Shown here one piece after another: positions 17,722 through 27,383 of a stretch of 64,000 nt of DNA; within the stretch, counting starts at the first letter, position 1, and every line of letters begins with the position of its first letter. This stretch comes from Dyadobacter sp. Leaf189 (lineage in GTDB: Bacteria > Bacteroidota > Bacteroidia > Cytophagales > Spirosomataceae), in contig NZ_LMPS01000005.1 in the NCBI RefSeq assembly GCF_001424405.1, forward strand, positions 310,001 to 374,000, in the 5' to 3' direction. The notes beneath the pieces were generated by a model, which saw only the letters and a list, made by a program, of their open reading frames with translations, was not told the origin of the DNA and did no database searches. Made by a program: the position numbers and the translations under genes.

Positions 17722-18327
17722 ATGAGCACGAATTCCCGTCAATCCGAAGAGTCGCTTTGGAGGTCGTTTATAGCCGGTGATAATGAGGCTTTTGAGTCGC
17801 TCGTTAATCAGATCTATCCTTCCCTTTTTCACTACGGATCCAAGTTCAGCAGGGACAAAGAGCAGGTCCGCGACTGCATTCAGGATGTATTCTTAACGAT
17901 CTGGGAAAGCAGAAGCAAGCTCAACGACAGCATTCCGCCCGTTCCATATCTGTTCGCTGCTTTACGAAGGAGGATCCACCGGCAAACCGACCCGCACACA
18001 GATACCCTCGATACACAATGGGAAGACCATTATTTCCAGGCCGCATTCACTGTCGAGGAAGACATGATCCGGTCGGAAGCTGCCACTGAATTGGGGCTCC
18101 GCTTTGCAGCGTTGCTCAACAACCTCCCTTCCCGCCAGAAAGAGATCATTCTCCTGAAATACTTTGAAAATTTGTCCCGCGAGGAGATTGCCGAGATCAT
18201 GCAGATCAGCCCGCAATCGGTTTCCAACACCTTACAGAAGTCTTTGAAGTGGCTGAGAACCAACTGGTCGTCAGTCGTTTTTGTGATGCTGGCCGGCTTT
18301 TGTAAATATTTTTATAAAAATTTCTAA
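17722..18327 (+). CDS. ECF RNA polymerase sigma-70 factor, SusCD-linked
   Basis: This 201-residue protein has sigma region 2 ('LVNQIYPSLFHYGSKF...VRDCIQDVFLTIWE') and region 4 ('LPSRQKEIILLKYFENLSREEIAEIMQISPQSVSNTLQKSLKWLR'). The FecR-type anti-sigma gene follows after 60 bp, then SusC with an STN domain and SusD. This is the standard Bacteroidota trans-envelope arrangement: ligand binding to SusC is relayed through FecR to free the sigma factor, which switches on the susC-susD operon. A hydrophobic tail at the extreme C-terminus ('VVFVMLAGF') is common in this subgroup. Confidence 0.92.
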   Translation: MSTNSRQSEESLWRSFIAGDNEAFESLVNQIYPSLFHYGSKFSRDKEQVRDCIQDVFLTIWESRSKLNDSIPPVPYLFAALRRRIHRQTDPHTDTLDTQWEDHYFQAAFTVEEDMIRSEAATELGLRFAALLNNLPSRQKEIILLKYFENLSREEIAEIMQISPQSVSNTLQKSLKWLRTNWSSVVFVMLAGFCKYFYKNF

Positions 18328-18387
18328 TAAGCGAGGGTATCTGCCAGCAGGGTTTGTCTATAGTACGCCAAAAGCAAAAAAGCGTGC

Positions 18388-19440
18388 ATGGAAGAATACT
18401 ACCAACAGACGATTGAGGAACTGGTACTGAACGAATCTTTCCGCAATCTCATACTTCATCCGACCGGGCGCCAGCAAACCCAGTTTGAACAGTGGCTTGA
18501 AGCGCATCCTGCCGAAAGCCAGAAACTGATGGCTGCTGCGGATCTGGTCAGGGCTGTCCGCATTGAAAACAATGCACTTTCACCAGTCGACCATGCGGAA
18601 GCGGTTGAGCGTATTTTCGACCTGACAAGCCGGAAGAAGGAGACCGCCAAACTCCGTCCGCTCTACTACTGGGCATTCGGCGCAGCTGCTACATTGGCCG
18701 TTATCATCGGTTTTTATATGATACCTTCTCAAAAGCAGGCGGGCTTTGCCAGCGCGCAGCAGTCGCAGCAGGGTGCTGACCGGGAATGGATTGTCAATAA
18801 TACGCCCCGCTCGAAACTGATCCAGCTGGCTGACGGAAGTACCGTCTTTCTCAAACCCGGTGGCGCTGTCCGTTACCCTGCAAATTTCGGGCCTGATCGC
18901 CGCGATGTGGAGCTGCGGGGAGAGGCATTCTTCGAAGTTGCGCCCGATAAGTCAAAACCATTTTACGTAAGTGCAGGCGGAACCATCACCAAAGTGCTTG
19001 GTACCAGTTTCAGCGTGCGGGCACTGAATGCGGAAAGCGAAACGGTTGTAGCGGTAGTTTCCGGAAAGGTGAATGTATCACGGGCAGATCAGGATACGCC
19101 CGGCCAATCGGTTCAGGTGACGCCGGGGCAACAGGTAACCGTCGGCAAAAAGAACCGCAACGTGCTAAAAGCAACACAAGCCTCGGATGACGAGATCAGC
19201 GCATTCCTGAGGTCTGCCGCGGACGGTAAAAACATACAGGTTGTCCATTACCTTGAAATCGCCCGCAAGGCCTACGATATCGATATTTCCTTTGATCCAA
19301 AGCAATTGAAAACCTGCAAAATCCGCGCGAACTTTCAAGGAATGCACCTGATGGAACAGATCGACGCGATCTGCAAAGCGATCAACGCAAACTACACCCT
19401 GGGTAACGGAGGAATCCAGATCAAATCCCCCGGCTGCTAA
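18388..19440 (+). CDS. FecR-family anti-sigma factor
   Basis: This 350-residue protein has a cytoplasmic N-terminal sigma-binding part (~1-88), one membrane span (~91-110, 'WAFGAAATLAVIIGFYMI'), a periplasmic FecR domain (~135-240, 'LIQLADGSTVFLKPGGAVRYP', 'VELRGEAFFEVAPDKSKPFYV'), and a C-terminal DUF4974 domain (~270-345) that contacts the STN domain of the partner SusC. It holds the ECF sigma factor encoded upstream inactive until the transporter at 19504-22908 signals substrate. Confidence 0.93.
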   Translation: MEEYYQQTIEELVLNESFRNLILHPTGRQQTQFEQWLEAHPAESQKLMAAADLVRAVRIENNALSPVDHAEAVERIFDLTSRKKETAKLRPLYYWAFGAAATLAVIIGFYMIPSQKQAGFASAQQSQQGADREWIVNNTPRSKLIQLADGSTVFLKPGGAVRYPANFGPDRRDVELRGEAFFEVAPDKSKPFYVSAGGTITKVLGTSFSVRALNAESETVVAVVSGKVNVSRADQDTPGQSVQVTPGQQVTVGKKNRNVLKATQASDDEISAFLRSAADGKNIQVVHYLEIARKAYDIDISFDPKQLKTCKIRANFQGMHLMEQIDAICKAINANYTLGNGGIQIKSPGC

Positions 19441-19444
19441 CCCC

Positions 19445-19472
19445 AACTCATAAACTCTAAACTCATAAACTC
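19445..19472 (+). repeat. Tandem 13-bp direct repeat before susC
   Basis: AACTCATAAACTC occurs twice (19445-19457 and 19460-19472) with a 2-bp spacer, in the 63-bp gap between the FecR gene and susC, followed by a third degenerate AAACTC unit. It may be simple slippage or part of the susC promoter region; nothing decides between these. Confidence 0.5.
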
Positions 19473-19503
19473 AAAATTCCTAAACTCTTAACCACATCTA
19501 AGT

Positions 19504-22500
19504 ATGAAAAAATGCTACTCCAATTTTGTTTGGCTAATGAAAATCAGCGCCATTCCATTTCTAATCACATTGACGTGCACAGTCAGCGCCATCGCGCTGG
19601 ACGTCGACGCGCAGGACCTGCTGCGGAAAAGGATCAGTATCGAAATGAAAAACCGTTCTATCCAGTCTGTGCTGGATGCCATTGAACGGGGTTCCAATGT
19701 CAGGTTTGTATTCAGCCCGTCGATGATCGGGGCGCAGCGGATGATGTCGGTCGCAGCGCAAAACCAGACCGTACTCGATGTACTCGACAAGAATTTCAGG
19801 CCGCTCGGGATTACTTACCAGGCTACCGAAAAGGTCATTGTGCTCAGTCTTGACAAGTCGCTGGTCCAGCCGGACCACATTGTCCCAAAAACGCAGGCGC
19901 CGCCCGTTAAGAAAATTTCGGGAACGGTACTGGACGAAAAAGGTGCAGGCTTGCCCGGCGTGAGCATTCTGGTGAAAGGTACCGCTACCGGTACGACCAC
20001 GAATGTGGACGGGAGCTTTGCATTCGATGATGTGGACGATGCGGCTGTGCTCATCTTCTCGTTCGTCGGCTACATAGCGCAGGAAGTGGCAGTTGCCGGC
20101 CAGTCGGTGCTGAACATATCGCTGAAACCCGATCTCAAAGAACTGGAAGAGCTGGTGGTGGTAGGTTACGGCACACAGAAGAAAGTGAACCTCACCGGCG
20201 CGATCACGTCCATTGACTCCAAGGCAATAGAGAACCGCCCGATCACCAATTCGTCGCAGGCATTGCAGGGATTGCCCGGCGTTTATGTGAATATGAACCA
20301 GGGCCGCCCCGGCGCAGACGGCGCGAACATTACCATTCGTGGTGCGAGCTCCTACAACCTGGAAACCGGCACCGGTCCGCTCGTGCTTGTGGACGGGATC
20401 GAGTTTTCGCTGCGGGATGTCAATCCGAATGATATTGAAAAGATAACTGTGTTAAAAGATGCTGCTTCTGCTGCTATTTACGGTAGCCGCGCACAAAACG
20501 GCGTTGTGCTGATCACGACGAAAACGGGTATGAAGAACACCAAAGTGCGGGTAGATTATTCGGGTTACCTGGGTGTGCAGCAGGCGACAAGGCTTCCTGA
20601 TAATGTGGTTACCAATACTTTGGAATACATGGAAGGCAAGAACCGCGCCCTCGCCAATGAAGGCCGCGCCGCCGAATATTCCCCCGAGCTGATGCAGGAA
20701 TACCGGAATGGGACCGATCCTTATATTTACCCCAACACCGACTGGTTTAAGCTGATGTTCAGGAATGCGGCTATCCAGGAACACAATGTGCGGCTATCGG
20801 GCGGCAGCGAAAAATCCACCTATTCGGTTTCACTCGGTTACCTCAATCAAAAGGGGATATTGCCGGGAAGCGGGGCGCAGAAATATTCTTTCAGTACCAA
20901 TATCAACTCGGAGGTGACGCCCTGGCTGACCATCGGGAGCAATGTGATCGCCAACTGGTGGGACAATTACGAAGGTGCATACACGGTAAACGATGCTAAT
21001 GGTGAAGGCGGGATTATGGGGCTGATCTACCGCGGGCTTCCCATGCAGACCAACCTTACCGCCAGCGGTGCCTATGCCGACCAGTGGATCCGCGTGCCGG
21101 GCCACAATTTCTTTCGGAACCCGTATGCATTATCGCTGGAAGGCAGGCATACCAACAAGAGCCTGAGAGGAATAGCAAACCTGTACGCACAGGTGAACCT
21201 CCCTTTTGACATTAAATACAAAATCACGGTTGCGCCCAACATTTACTTTGAAAACGAGAAGTACAACTATCCAGTAATCCCGCTGACTAATACCAAAACG
21301 GGCGACATCGCAAATATGGGTAACATCCCGCCGCGGGGAGTGCGGCAGGGAAGCGGGCTGAATTTCTCGTTCACCAACTTTCACACACTCAACTGGGAAA
21401 AAACTTTAAAGGAAAAGCACTACTTGAATGTGCTGGGCGGGTTCAGTCTCGAACATTTCTCGATCAGCAGGTTTACAGCCGAAAACCAGGGGTATCTCGG
21501 CAATGAGATCACCGAGCTCAATGGCGGCAGTTTGAACCCGCTCGTGACGGGTACTTCAACCAAGTCGCGCATTATGTCCACTTTTGGGCGGGTTAATTAT
21601 GTTTTTAATGACAAATACCTGTTTGAGACCAATTTCCGGTTTGACGGCTCTTCCCGTTTTGATCAGTCGCGGCGCTGGGGATTCTTCCCTTCGTTCTCGG
21701 CAGGTTGGCGTATCAACGAAGAGAATTTCCTGAAAGATGTGCGCGCGATCACCAACCTGAAACTGCGCGCTTCGTGGGGCCAGCTGGGTAATCAGAACAT
21801 TCCATTGTTCAGCTATATCAATGCAGTGGAGCTGAACCAGTCCGGCTATAATACCAACTATTCATTCAATAACGTGATTTCCAGCGGAGCGGCTGTGAGA
21901 ACACTGGCTGACCCGACTGTCGGCTGGGAGTCGACCACCGCGAGTAATATCGGGATCGATGGGGGGCTTTTCAACAACAAGCTGACATTCGAATTCGACC
22001 TTTTTCGTAAATACACCGACGGCATTCTCGCCCGTGTAAACCTGCCTGCGCAGGTAGGAAACCTGCAAGGCCCGCTGAGTAACATAGGCTCCGTGTCCAA
22101 CAAAGGCTACGAGCTGACCCTGGGCTACCGCGACAGGATCGGCGGCGTGAATTACAATTTGGCAGGTAACATCACGCATCTGGTCAATAAGGTGGAAAAT
22201 ACCGACGGCGCTATTTTGTACAACACCAACCGGATCATCCAGGAAGGCTCGCCGATCAACTCGTTTTTTGGTCTGGAATCAACTGGTCTTTTCCAATCCA
22301 AGGAAGAAATTGACGCAGCGCCTTTTCAGAATAATGTGACCAATCCGGGCGATATCCGGTATAAAGACCAGAATGGCGACGGGAAAATTGACAGCGGCGA
22401 CCGGGTTGTGATCGGACAGTCTAACCCGGGCTACACTTACACATTCACCGCCGGGGCCGATTACAAAGGGTTTGATTTTGCGATGTTCTGGCAGGGTACC

Positions 22501-22908
22501 TTCAAGATTGACACCTATGTAACTGCCAATCTTGCGCAGCCCTACAAAAATGGCGCAGGCGTAACCCGCGATTGGCTGACCGACTCGTGGACACCGGAAA
22601 ATCCGAATGCGTCGCTGCCACGGCTGACTACCGCAAACGGGTATCCCCAGAATTTCCAGGTATCTGATTTCTGGCTGCAAAGCATTGCCTATCTGCGTTT
22701 GAAAAATGTTCAGCTGGGCTATTCGGTACCATTGGAGCTGGTGAAAAAACTGGGTCTGGGGAGGGTAAGATTGTACGTAAACGGGCAGAACCTGATCACC
22801 GTTTCCAAATTCCGCCTGGGCGATCCCGAGCGCGATCCTTCTGCTGCCGGCGTGGTTGCTTACCCGATCGCCAAAGTGGTTTCCTTCGGACTTAATGTTT
22901 CATTCTGA
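19504..22908 (+). CDS. SusC/RagA TonB-linked transducer with STN domain
   Basis: This 1134-residue protein has a signal peptide (~15-35). An STN (secretin/TonB N-terminal) domain covers ~45-115 ('ISIEMKNRSIQSVLDAIERGSNVRFVF', 'VLDKNFRPLGITY'). The carboxypeptidase-regulatory-like domain is at ~135-215 ('ISGTVLDEKGAGLPGVSILVKGT'), then the TonB box 'LEELVVVGYGTQKKVNLTGAI', plug and beta-barrel to 'VVSFGLNVSF'. The STN domain marks it as a signalling transporter that contacts the FecR protein encoded just upstream. The SusD gene follows after 20 bp and a sulfatase after that, so the ligand is probably a sulfated glycan fragment. Confidence 0.94.
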   Translation: MKKCYSNFVWLMKISAIPFLITLTCTVSAIALDVDAQDLLRKRISIEMKNRSIQSVLDAIERGSNVRFVFSPSMIGAQRMMSVAAQNQTVLDVLDKNFRPLGITYQATEKVIVLSLDKSLVQPDHIVPKTQAPPVKKISGTVLDEKGAGLPGVSILVKGTATGTTTNVDGSFAFDDVDDAAVLIFSFVGYIAQEVAVAGQSVLNISLKPDLKELEELVVVGYGTQKKVNLTGAITSIDSKAIENRPITNSSQALQGLPGVYVNMNQGRPGADGANITIRGASSYNLETGTGPLVLVDGIEFSLRDVNPNDIEKITVLKDAASAAIYGSRAQNGVVLITTKTGMKNTKVRVDYSGYLGVQQATRLPDNVVTNTLEYMEGKNRALANEGRAAEYSPELMQEYRNGTDPYIYPNTDWFKLMFRNAAIQEHNVRLSGGSEKSTYSVSLGYLNQKGILPGSGAQKYSFSTNINSEVTPWLTIGSNVIANWWDNYEGAYTVNDANGEGGIMGLIYRGLPMQTNLTASGAYADQWIRVPGHNFFRNPYALSLEGRHTNKSLRGIANLYAQVNLPFDIKYKITVAPNIYFENEKYNYPVIPLTNTKTGDIANMGNIPPRGVRQGSGLNFSFTNFHTLNWEKTLKEKHYLNVLGGFSLEHFSISRFTAENQGYLGNEITELNGGSLNPLVTGTSTKSRIMSTFGRVNYVFNDKYLFETNFRFDGSSRFDQSRRWGFFPSFSAGWRINEENFLKDVRAITNLKLRASWGQLGNQNIPLFSYINAVELNQSGYNTNYSFNNVISSGAAVRTLADPTVGWESTTASNIGIDGGLFNNKLTFEFDLFRKYTDGILARVNLPAQVGNLQGPLSNIGSVSNKGYELTLGYRDRIGGVNYNLAGNITHLVNKVENTDGAILYNTNRIIQEGSPINSFFGLESTGLFQSKEEIDAAPFQNNVTNPGDIRYKDQNGDGKIDSGDRVVIGQSNPGYTYTFTAGADYKGFDFAMFWQGTFKIDTYVTANLAQPYKNGAGVTRDWLTDSWTPENPNASLPRLTTANGYPQNFQVSDFWLQSIAYLRLKNVQLGYSVPLELVKKLGLGRVRLYVNGQNLITVSKFRLGDPERDPSAAGVVAYPIAKVVSFGLNVSF

Positions 22909-22928
22909 CCCTTTCAAAGCATTTATAT

Positions 22929-24428
22929 ATGAAATTATCTAAACTCGTTCTCGCCGCATTATTGCTTTCCGGCTGCTCCGATTACCTCGACGTAAATCCG
23001 ACAGACCGTTTTACAGAAACTACATTCTGGAAAACGGAGGAGCACGCAAATGCAGGATTAACAGCTGCTTACAGTTCTCTGATGTTGGTTTATGGAAACA
23101 ATATCCCTGCCACATTCGACGCGATCACGCCTAATTTTTACAGCTACGACAACCAGGCAGGAGCTGGTAACATTGCACGCGGCATTCACGATGCGGCAAA
23201 TACCGGAATCATTAATTCGCGCTGGGGCAATGCTTACCAGGGTATCGGTCGGGCGAATTCGGTCATTAACCGGGTGCCCGGCATTGCAATGGACGAAACG
23301 CGCAAAAAGCTCATTGTCGCCGAGGCGCAATTCCTGCGTGCATTTTATTATTTCAGTTTATGGTCGGTGTACGGCGGGGTACCATTGATCACCGATCCGC
23401 CGGTGAAAGAGCAGGGCGAGCTGCCCCGCAACTCAGCCGAAGAGATCGAAACCCACATGCTGGCCGACCTTGACGCCGCAGCTGCTGTGTTACCTGCAAC
23501 CGTTTCTGCCTCCAATAAAGGCCGCGTGAGCAAGGCGACTGCGCTTGCATTGAAGGCGCGTATTTTGTTGTACGGGGGCAAATGGGCTGCCGCCGCGCAA
23601 GCTTCCAAGGCAGTGATTGACCTGAAATCCAATGCATTGTTCCCCGATTACCGTGGGCTGTTTATGCTGGAAAATGAAGGGAACTCAGAGGTGATACTCG
23701 ACGTGCAATACAAGCAGCCCGAGTTTGTGCATAGCAATGATATTCAGTTTGACCAGTTCAATTCCTTTGCCCCGACCCAGAACCTGATCGACGAATACCA
23801 GCTTACCGACGGAAAGTCCATTAAAGACTCACCACTTTACGATCCTGCAAAGCCATTTGAAAACCGCGATCCCAGGTTGAAGAATACGGTCATATATATC
23901 GGAAGCCAGTTTAAAGGAAAACCGGTGGTCGCGACGACTTATCCGCAAACGGGTTATGGTCTGAAAAAAGGGACAACTTACAAGGACAATGAAGCTTCGC
24001 CCGCAGGAAAGGTCGATAATATCTCTGACCTGAATGTGATCCTGATCCGGTACGCGGAGGTGTTGCTTACGTACGCGGAGGCGCAGAACGAGGCAGCTGG
24101 TCCCGAGGCGTCCGTTTACGAGGCGGTGAACCTGGTTCGGAAACGTGCAGGTATGCCTGAGTTACCGGCGGGACTGACACAGGCGGCAATGCGCGAGCGC
24201 CTTCGGCACGAAAGAAGGATCGAGTTTGTAGGAGAGGGGCTTTATTATTTTGACGTAAAAAGATGGAAAACGGCCGATACGGAGCTGAATGTCGATGTAA
24301 CTAATTACCTCGGAAAAGTAGTGGATAACCGTTCTTTCAATCCGCAGCGCGACTATCTTTGGCCTGTTCCAACCACCGCATTGCAGACTAACCCGAACCT
24401 CGACCAAAACCCGAACTACAACCGGTAA
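22929..24428 (+). CDS. SusD/RagB-family lipoprotein
   Basis: This 499-residue protein has the lipobox 'LLLSGC' (Cys about 16) and mature start 'SDYLDVNPTDRFTETTFWKTEE'. SusD hallmarks include 'AEAQFLRAFYYFSLWSVYGGVPLI', 'LIRYAEVLLTYAEAQNEA' and 'RLRHERRIEFVGEGLYYFDVKRW'. It forms the surface lid of the SusC transducer encoded 20 bp upstream; the sulfatase gene starts 14 bp after its stop. No insertion or truncation was seen compared with the usual ~500 residues. Confidence 0.93.
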   Translation: MKLSKLVLAALLLSGCSDYLDVNPTDRFTETTFWKTEEHANAGLTAAYSSLMLVYGNNIPATFDAITPNFYSYDNQAGAGNIARGIHDAANTGIINSRWGNAYQGIGRANSVINRVPGIAMDETRKKLIVAEAQFLRAFYYFSLWSVYGGVPLITDPPVKEQGELPRNSAEEIETHMLADLDAAAAVLPATVSASNKGRVSKATALALKARILLYGGKWAAAAQASKAVIDLKSNALFPDYRGLFMLENEGNSEVILDVQYKQPEFVHSNDIQFDQFNSFAPTQNLIDEYQLTDGKSIKDSPLYDPAKPFENRDPRLKNTVIYIGSQFKGKPVVATTYPQTGYGLKKGTTYKDNEASPAGKVDNISDLNVILIRYAEVLLTYAEAQNEAAGPEASVYEAVNLVRKRAGMPELPAGLTQAAMRERLRHERRIEFVGEGLYYFDVKRWKTADTELNVDVTNYLGKVVDNRSFNPQRDYLWPVPTTALQTNPNLDQNPNYNR

Positions 24429-24442
24429 AAAAATCAAGTATA

Positions 24443-26542
24443 ATGGATGGATTTAAAATGAGATCAGTAGTAAGTAAATGTTTGCTGGTGCTTGCTGTGC
24501 TGGCGGTTCTTCCTGCTGATGCACAAAAGAAGAAGGCCGCAAAGCCAAACATCATTTTCATTCTCGTCGACGATATGGGCTGGGGTGATGTGGGGGCTTT
24601 CTGGCAAAATCAGCGGAATAAAAAGAATGACCGCAGCGAACCCTGGCAGTTTACACCCAGCCTGGACGCGATGGCGAAAGGGGGGGCGATGCTCACCAAC
24701 CATTATTGCGCCGCGCCGGTTTGCGCGCCTTCCCGGGCGTCGATCATGCTTGGGGTAAGTCAGGGTCACGCGAATGTGCGCGACAACCAGTTTGACAAGG
24801 AACTGCAGAACACATTTACGATTGGAAACGTATTGCAAAAGGCCGGGTACAAAACGGGACTGGTGGGCAAATGGGGACTGCAGGGTTTAAAAGCTACCGA
24901 GCCCGAGTGGCCCGCTCACCCGCTTAACCGTGGTTTTGACTATTCCTATGCTTATATCAAGCACGTGGACGGTCACGAGCATTATCCGAAAGAGGGGATT
25001 TACAGAGGCAAAAAGAAGGTTTGGGAAAATAAAACCGAAGTGTCCGACGGACTGGATAAATGCTTTACAACAGACCTGTGGACTGCGGCTGCCAAGAACT
25101 GGATCGTAAAAGAAACGAATGCCGGCAAAAAGGACCAGCCGTTCTTCCTGTACCTCGCCTATGACGTGCCCCACGCAGTGCTGGAACTTCCGACCCAGCA
25201 ATATCCGGCAGGTGGTGGATTGAAAGGGGGACTTCAATGGCTGGGAACGCCGGGTAAAATGATCAATACAGCCAGCGGCACGCCGGATTCGTACATTCAT
25301 CCCGATTACGCCAATGCGACTTACGACGATGATAAAAATCCCTCAACCCCGGAAAAACCCTGGCCCGATACTTACAAAAGGTATGCAACACTTTGCCGCC
25401 GCATTGACGATGGTATCGGTGATATTTTCAGGTTGCTCAAAGACCTGAAAATTGACGAGAATACCATGGTCGTATTTACTTCGGACAATGGACCTTCAAT
25501 CGAATCGTATCTTCCCAAAGAGCACGTGGATTACAGTCCGGAGTTTTTCAACAGTTTTGGTCCTTTCGACGGGATCAAGCGGGATGTTTGGGAGGGCGGC
25601 GTGCGTGTTCCTACCATCGTGAGCTGGCCCGGGCAGATCCCGGCCAACCAGGTGATCGATACCCCAAGTGCCTCCCACGACTGGCTCTCCACCTTCGCCG
25701 ACGCAGCCCACATACCCGCTCCCGCGCGCGTGGATGGCGTGACCTTATTGCCGCATCTGACAGGAAAAGGCAGGAAAAACGAGAGTCTGGTTTACATTGA
25801 ATATGACCAGAATGGCAAAACGCCCGACTTCGAAGAGTTCTCTGCCAACCACAGATCGCGGCAGCGAAACCAGATGCAGAAGATCCGGAAAGGGGATTAT
25901 GCAGGCGTAAGATACAGGATCAAATCGGCAGAGGATGATTTTGAGATTTACAACGTTGCAAAGGACCCACAGGAAACGAGGAACCTGGCGTCAGATCCGG
26001 CATTCAAACAAATGCAGCAGGATTTCAAAGCACAGGTACTGCAAGTCCGGCGACCTGATGAAGAAGCGCCCCGCCCGTACGACAATGCGCTGATCCCGCC
26101 CGTATCGCAGAAAGGAGCGAAGCCGGGTTTGAAGTTCAGGGTTTATGAAGGTGATTTTCCGTGGATCGCGGATTTAAAAGACACAAAGCCTGCCCGCGAG
26201 GGTACCCTTTCTTCTTTGGACTTCTCTGACTTCAAGACAAAGAAAGGTTTGATTGTGATCGAAGGTTTGATACATATTGAAAAAGATGGTACCTACGAAA
26301 TGGCGATGTCGGGCAGCAGCGGTTTCCTGCTAAAACTGCACCAGGCGAATGTACTGGATGGAAGTTTTGATGCGCAGAAAGACCAGCGGGTTACAGGTTC
26401 AGTGCATTTGAAAGCGGGTGAGCATCCTGTCAGGATCTTCTACCAGTTAAAAGAGGGTATTACGCCAAAGCTTTCGCTGGAATGCAACTTTGCAGGAGGT
26501 AAAGGCAGTTCCATGCCGGTTGAGACACTTTTCCGTTACTAA
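24443..26542 (+). CDS. Sulfatase (arylsulfatase A-like) with C-terminal PA14-like region
   Basis: This 699-residue protein has a signal peptide (ends near 'PADAQ') and the sulfatase core. 'PNIIFILVDDMGWGDVG' supplies the metal-binding Asp pair. 'CAPSRASIMLG' is the formylglycine signature CxPSR, with Cys94 as the residue to be converted, and 'GLVGKWGLQG' is a later core motif. The metal/sulfate site is completed by 'FTSDNGPSIE'. Residues ~590-695 ('IEGLIHIEKDGTYEMAMSGSSGFLL') look like a PA14-type carbohydrate-binding domain. It would remove sulfate esters in the periplasm or at the surface from the ligand taken up by the neighbouring SusCD pair. The maturase (FGE or anSME) is not in the window. 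Confidence 0.92.
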   Translation: MDGFKMRSVVSKCLLVLAVLAVLPADAQKKKAAKPNIIFILVDDMGWGDVGAFWQNQRNKKNDRSEPWQFTPSLDAMAKGGAMLTNHYCAAPVCAPSRASIMLGVSQGHANVRDNQFDKELQNTFTIGNVLQKAGYKTGLVGKWGLQGLKATEPEWPAHPLNRGFDYSYAYIKHVDGHEHYPKEGIYRGKKKVWENKTEVSDGLDKCFTTDLWTAAAKNWIVKETNAGKKDQPFFLYLAYDVPHAVLELPTQQYPAGGGLKGGLQWLGTPGKMINTASGTPDSYIHPDYANATYDDDKNPSTPEKPWPDTYKRYATLCRRIDDGIGDIFRLLKDLKIDENTMVVFTSDNGPSIESYLPKEHVDYSPEFFNSFGPFDGIKRDVWEGGVRVPTIVSWPGQIPANQVIDTPSASHDWLSTFADAAHIPAPARVDGVTLLPHLTGKGRKNESLVYIEYDQNGKTPDFEEFSANHRSRQRNQMQKIRKGDYAGVRYRIKSAEDDFEIYNVAKDPQETRNLASDPAFKQMQQDFKAQVLQVRRPDEEAPRPYDNALIPPVSQKGAKPGLKFRVYEGDFPWIADLKDTKPAREGTLSSLDFSDFKTKKGLIVIEGLIHIEKDGTYEMAMSGSSGFLLKLHQANVLDGSFDAQKDQRVTGSVHLKAGEHPVRIFYQLKEGITPKLSLECNFAGGKGSSMPVETLFRY

Positions 26543-26585
26543 ACGAGCTGTTTGTAACAACAACTCCAATCACCTTTAAGAAAAT

Positions 26586-26628
26586 ATGCTGCGCAGTCAT
26601 AGACCATGATTGCGCAGCATTCTTTTTT
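26586..26628 (+). terminator. Intrinsic terminator after the sulfatase operon
   Basis: A 15-bp stem (26586-26600 with 26606-26620, one G-T wobble, core GCTGCGCA/TGCGCAGC) has a 5-nt loop and is followed by TCTTTTTTA. It closes the sigma/FecR/SusCD/sulfatase run. Confidence 0.88.
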
Positions 26629-26658
26629 ATAGCTGTTTCAGTAGGTGTGGTTTGATTA

Positions 26659-26688
26659 TTGTGTTCTGAATGATGTAACACATCTTTG
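26659..26688 (+). promoter_or_regulatory. Candidate Bacteroidota-type promoter for the flavin reductase gene
   Basis: TTG (26659-26661), 19 bp, then CATCTTTG (26681-26688), close to the -33 TTG / -7 TAnnTTTG pattern, 32 bp before the ATG at 26721. Based on pattern only. Confidence 0.35.
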
Positions 26689-26720
26689 AAGAAGGCATTT
26701 CTAAAAACAACCACATTTAC

Positions 26721-27362
26721 ATGGAACATCTTAACCGCGAGCAGATTGACGGAATGGAGAAATTTTACCGTATCAATCTGATCAATAGCCTGGTAGGGTT
26801 TAAATCACTGAACCTGCTGGGCACGGCGGGTGAAGATAAAGTGACTAATCTTTGCGTTGTAAGTTCGGCTTTTCACCTGGGCGCAAATCCGCCGCTGGTC
26901 GGTTTGGTCATGCGGCCCCAGCGGGAGCATAATGATACTTTGAAAAATATCAGGGCAACTGGCGAATATACATTAAACAATGTGCTGCCCGACTGGTACA
27001 AACAAGCGCATCAGACCAGCGCCAGCTATCCTTCCGGGATTTCGGAATTCGATGCCTGCGGGTTTGAACCTTTTTATTCCGAAGGCTTTTCGGCTCCGTT
27101 TGTAAAACAATCCACCGTGCGCATTGGTCTGAAATTACGGCAGATGATGGACGTAGAGCTGAATGGTACCACCATTGTAATCGGTGAAATTGTGCGGATC
27201 GTTGCGGAGGATATGATGATAGGGGAGGACGGGACGATCGATCACGAGAAAGCAAGTACCATGACAGTTGCCGGACTGGACGCCTACTTCATCCCTCAGC
27301 CGGTAGGCAGGCTCGCTTACGCCAAGCCGGGAACCGAGCCAAGGGAAATCCCCATGCATTAA
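26721..27362 (+). CDS. Flavin reductase family (FMN-binding split barrel) protein
   Basis: This 213-residue protein shows the flavin-reductase-like FMN-binding fold: 'FYRINLINSLVGFKSLNLLGTAGEDKVTNLCVVSSAFHLGANPPLVGLVMRP' is the isoalloxazine-binding core, followed by 'NIRATGEYTLNNV'. Members reduce or bind FMN using NAD(P)H, some serving partner monooxygenases. The next gene (NmrA-like SDR) starts 21 bp later, so they are probably co-transcribed; the partner reaction is unknown. Confidence 0.85.
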   Translation: MEHLNREQIDGMEKFYRINLINSLVGFKSLNLLGTAGEDKVTNLCVVSSAFHLGANPPLVGLVMRPQREHNDTLKNIRATGEYTLNNVLPDWYKQAHQTSASYPSGISEFDACGFEPFYSEGFSAPFVKQSTVRIGLKLRQMMDVELNGTTIVIGEIVRIVAEDMMIGEDGTIDHEKASTMTVAGLDAYFIPQPVGRLAYAKPGTEPREIPMH

Positions 27363-27383
27363 TTCTCTTTTACTCCGACTGAC

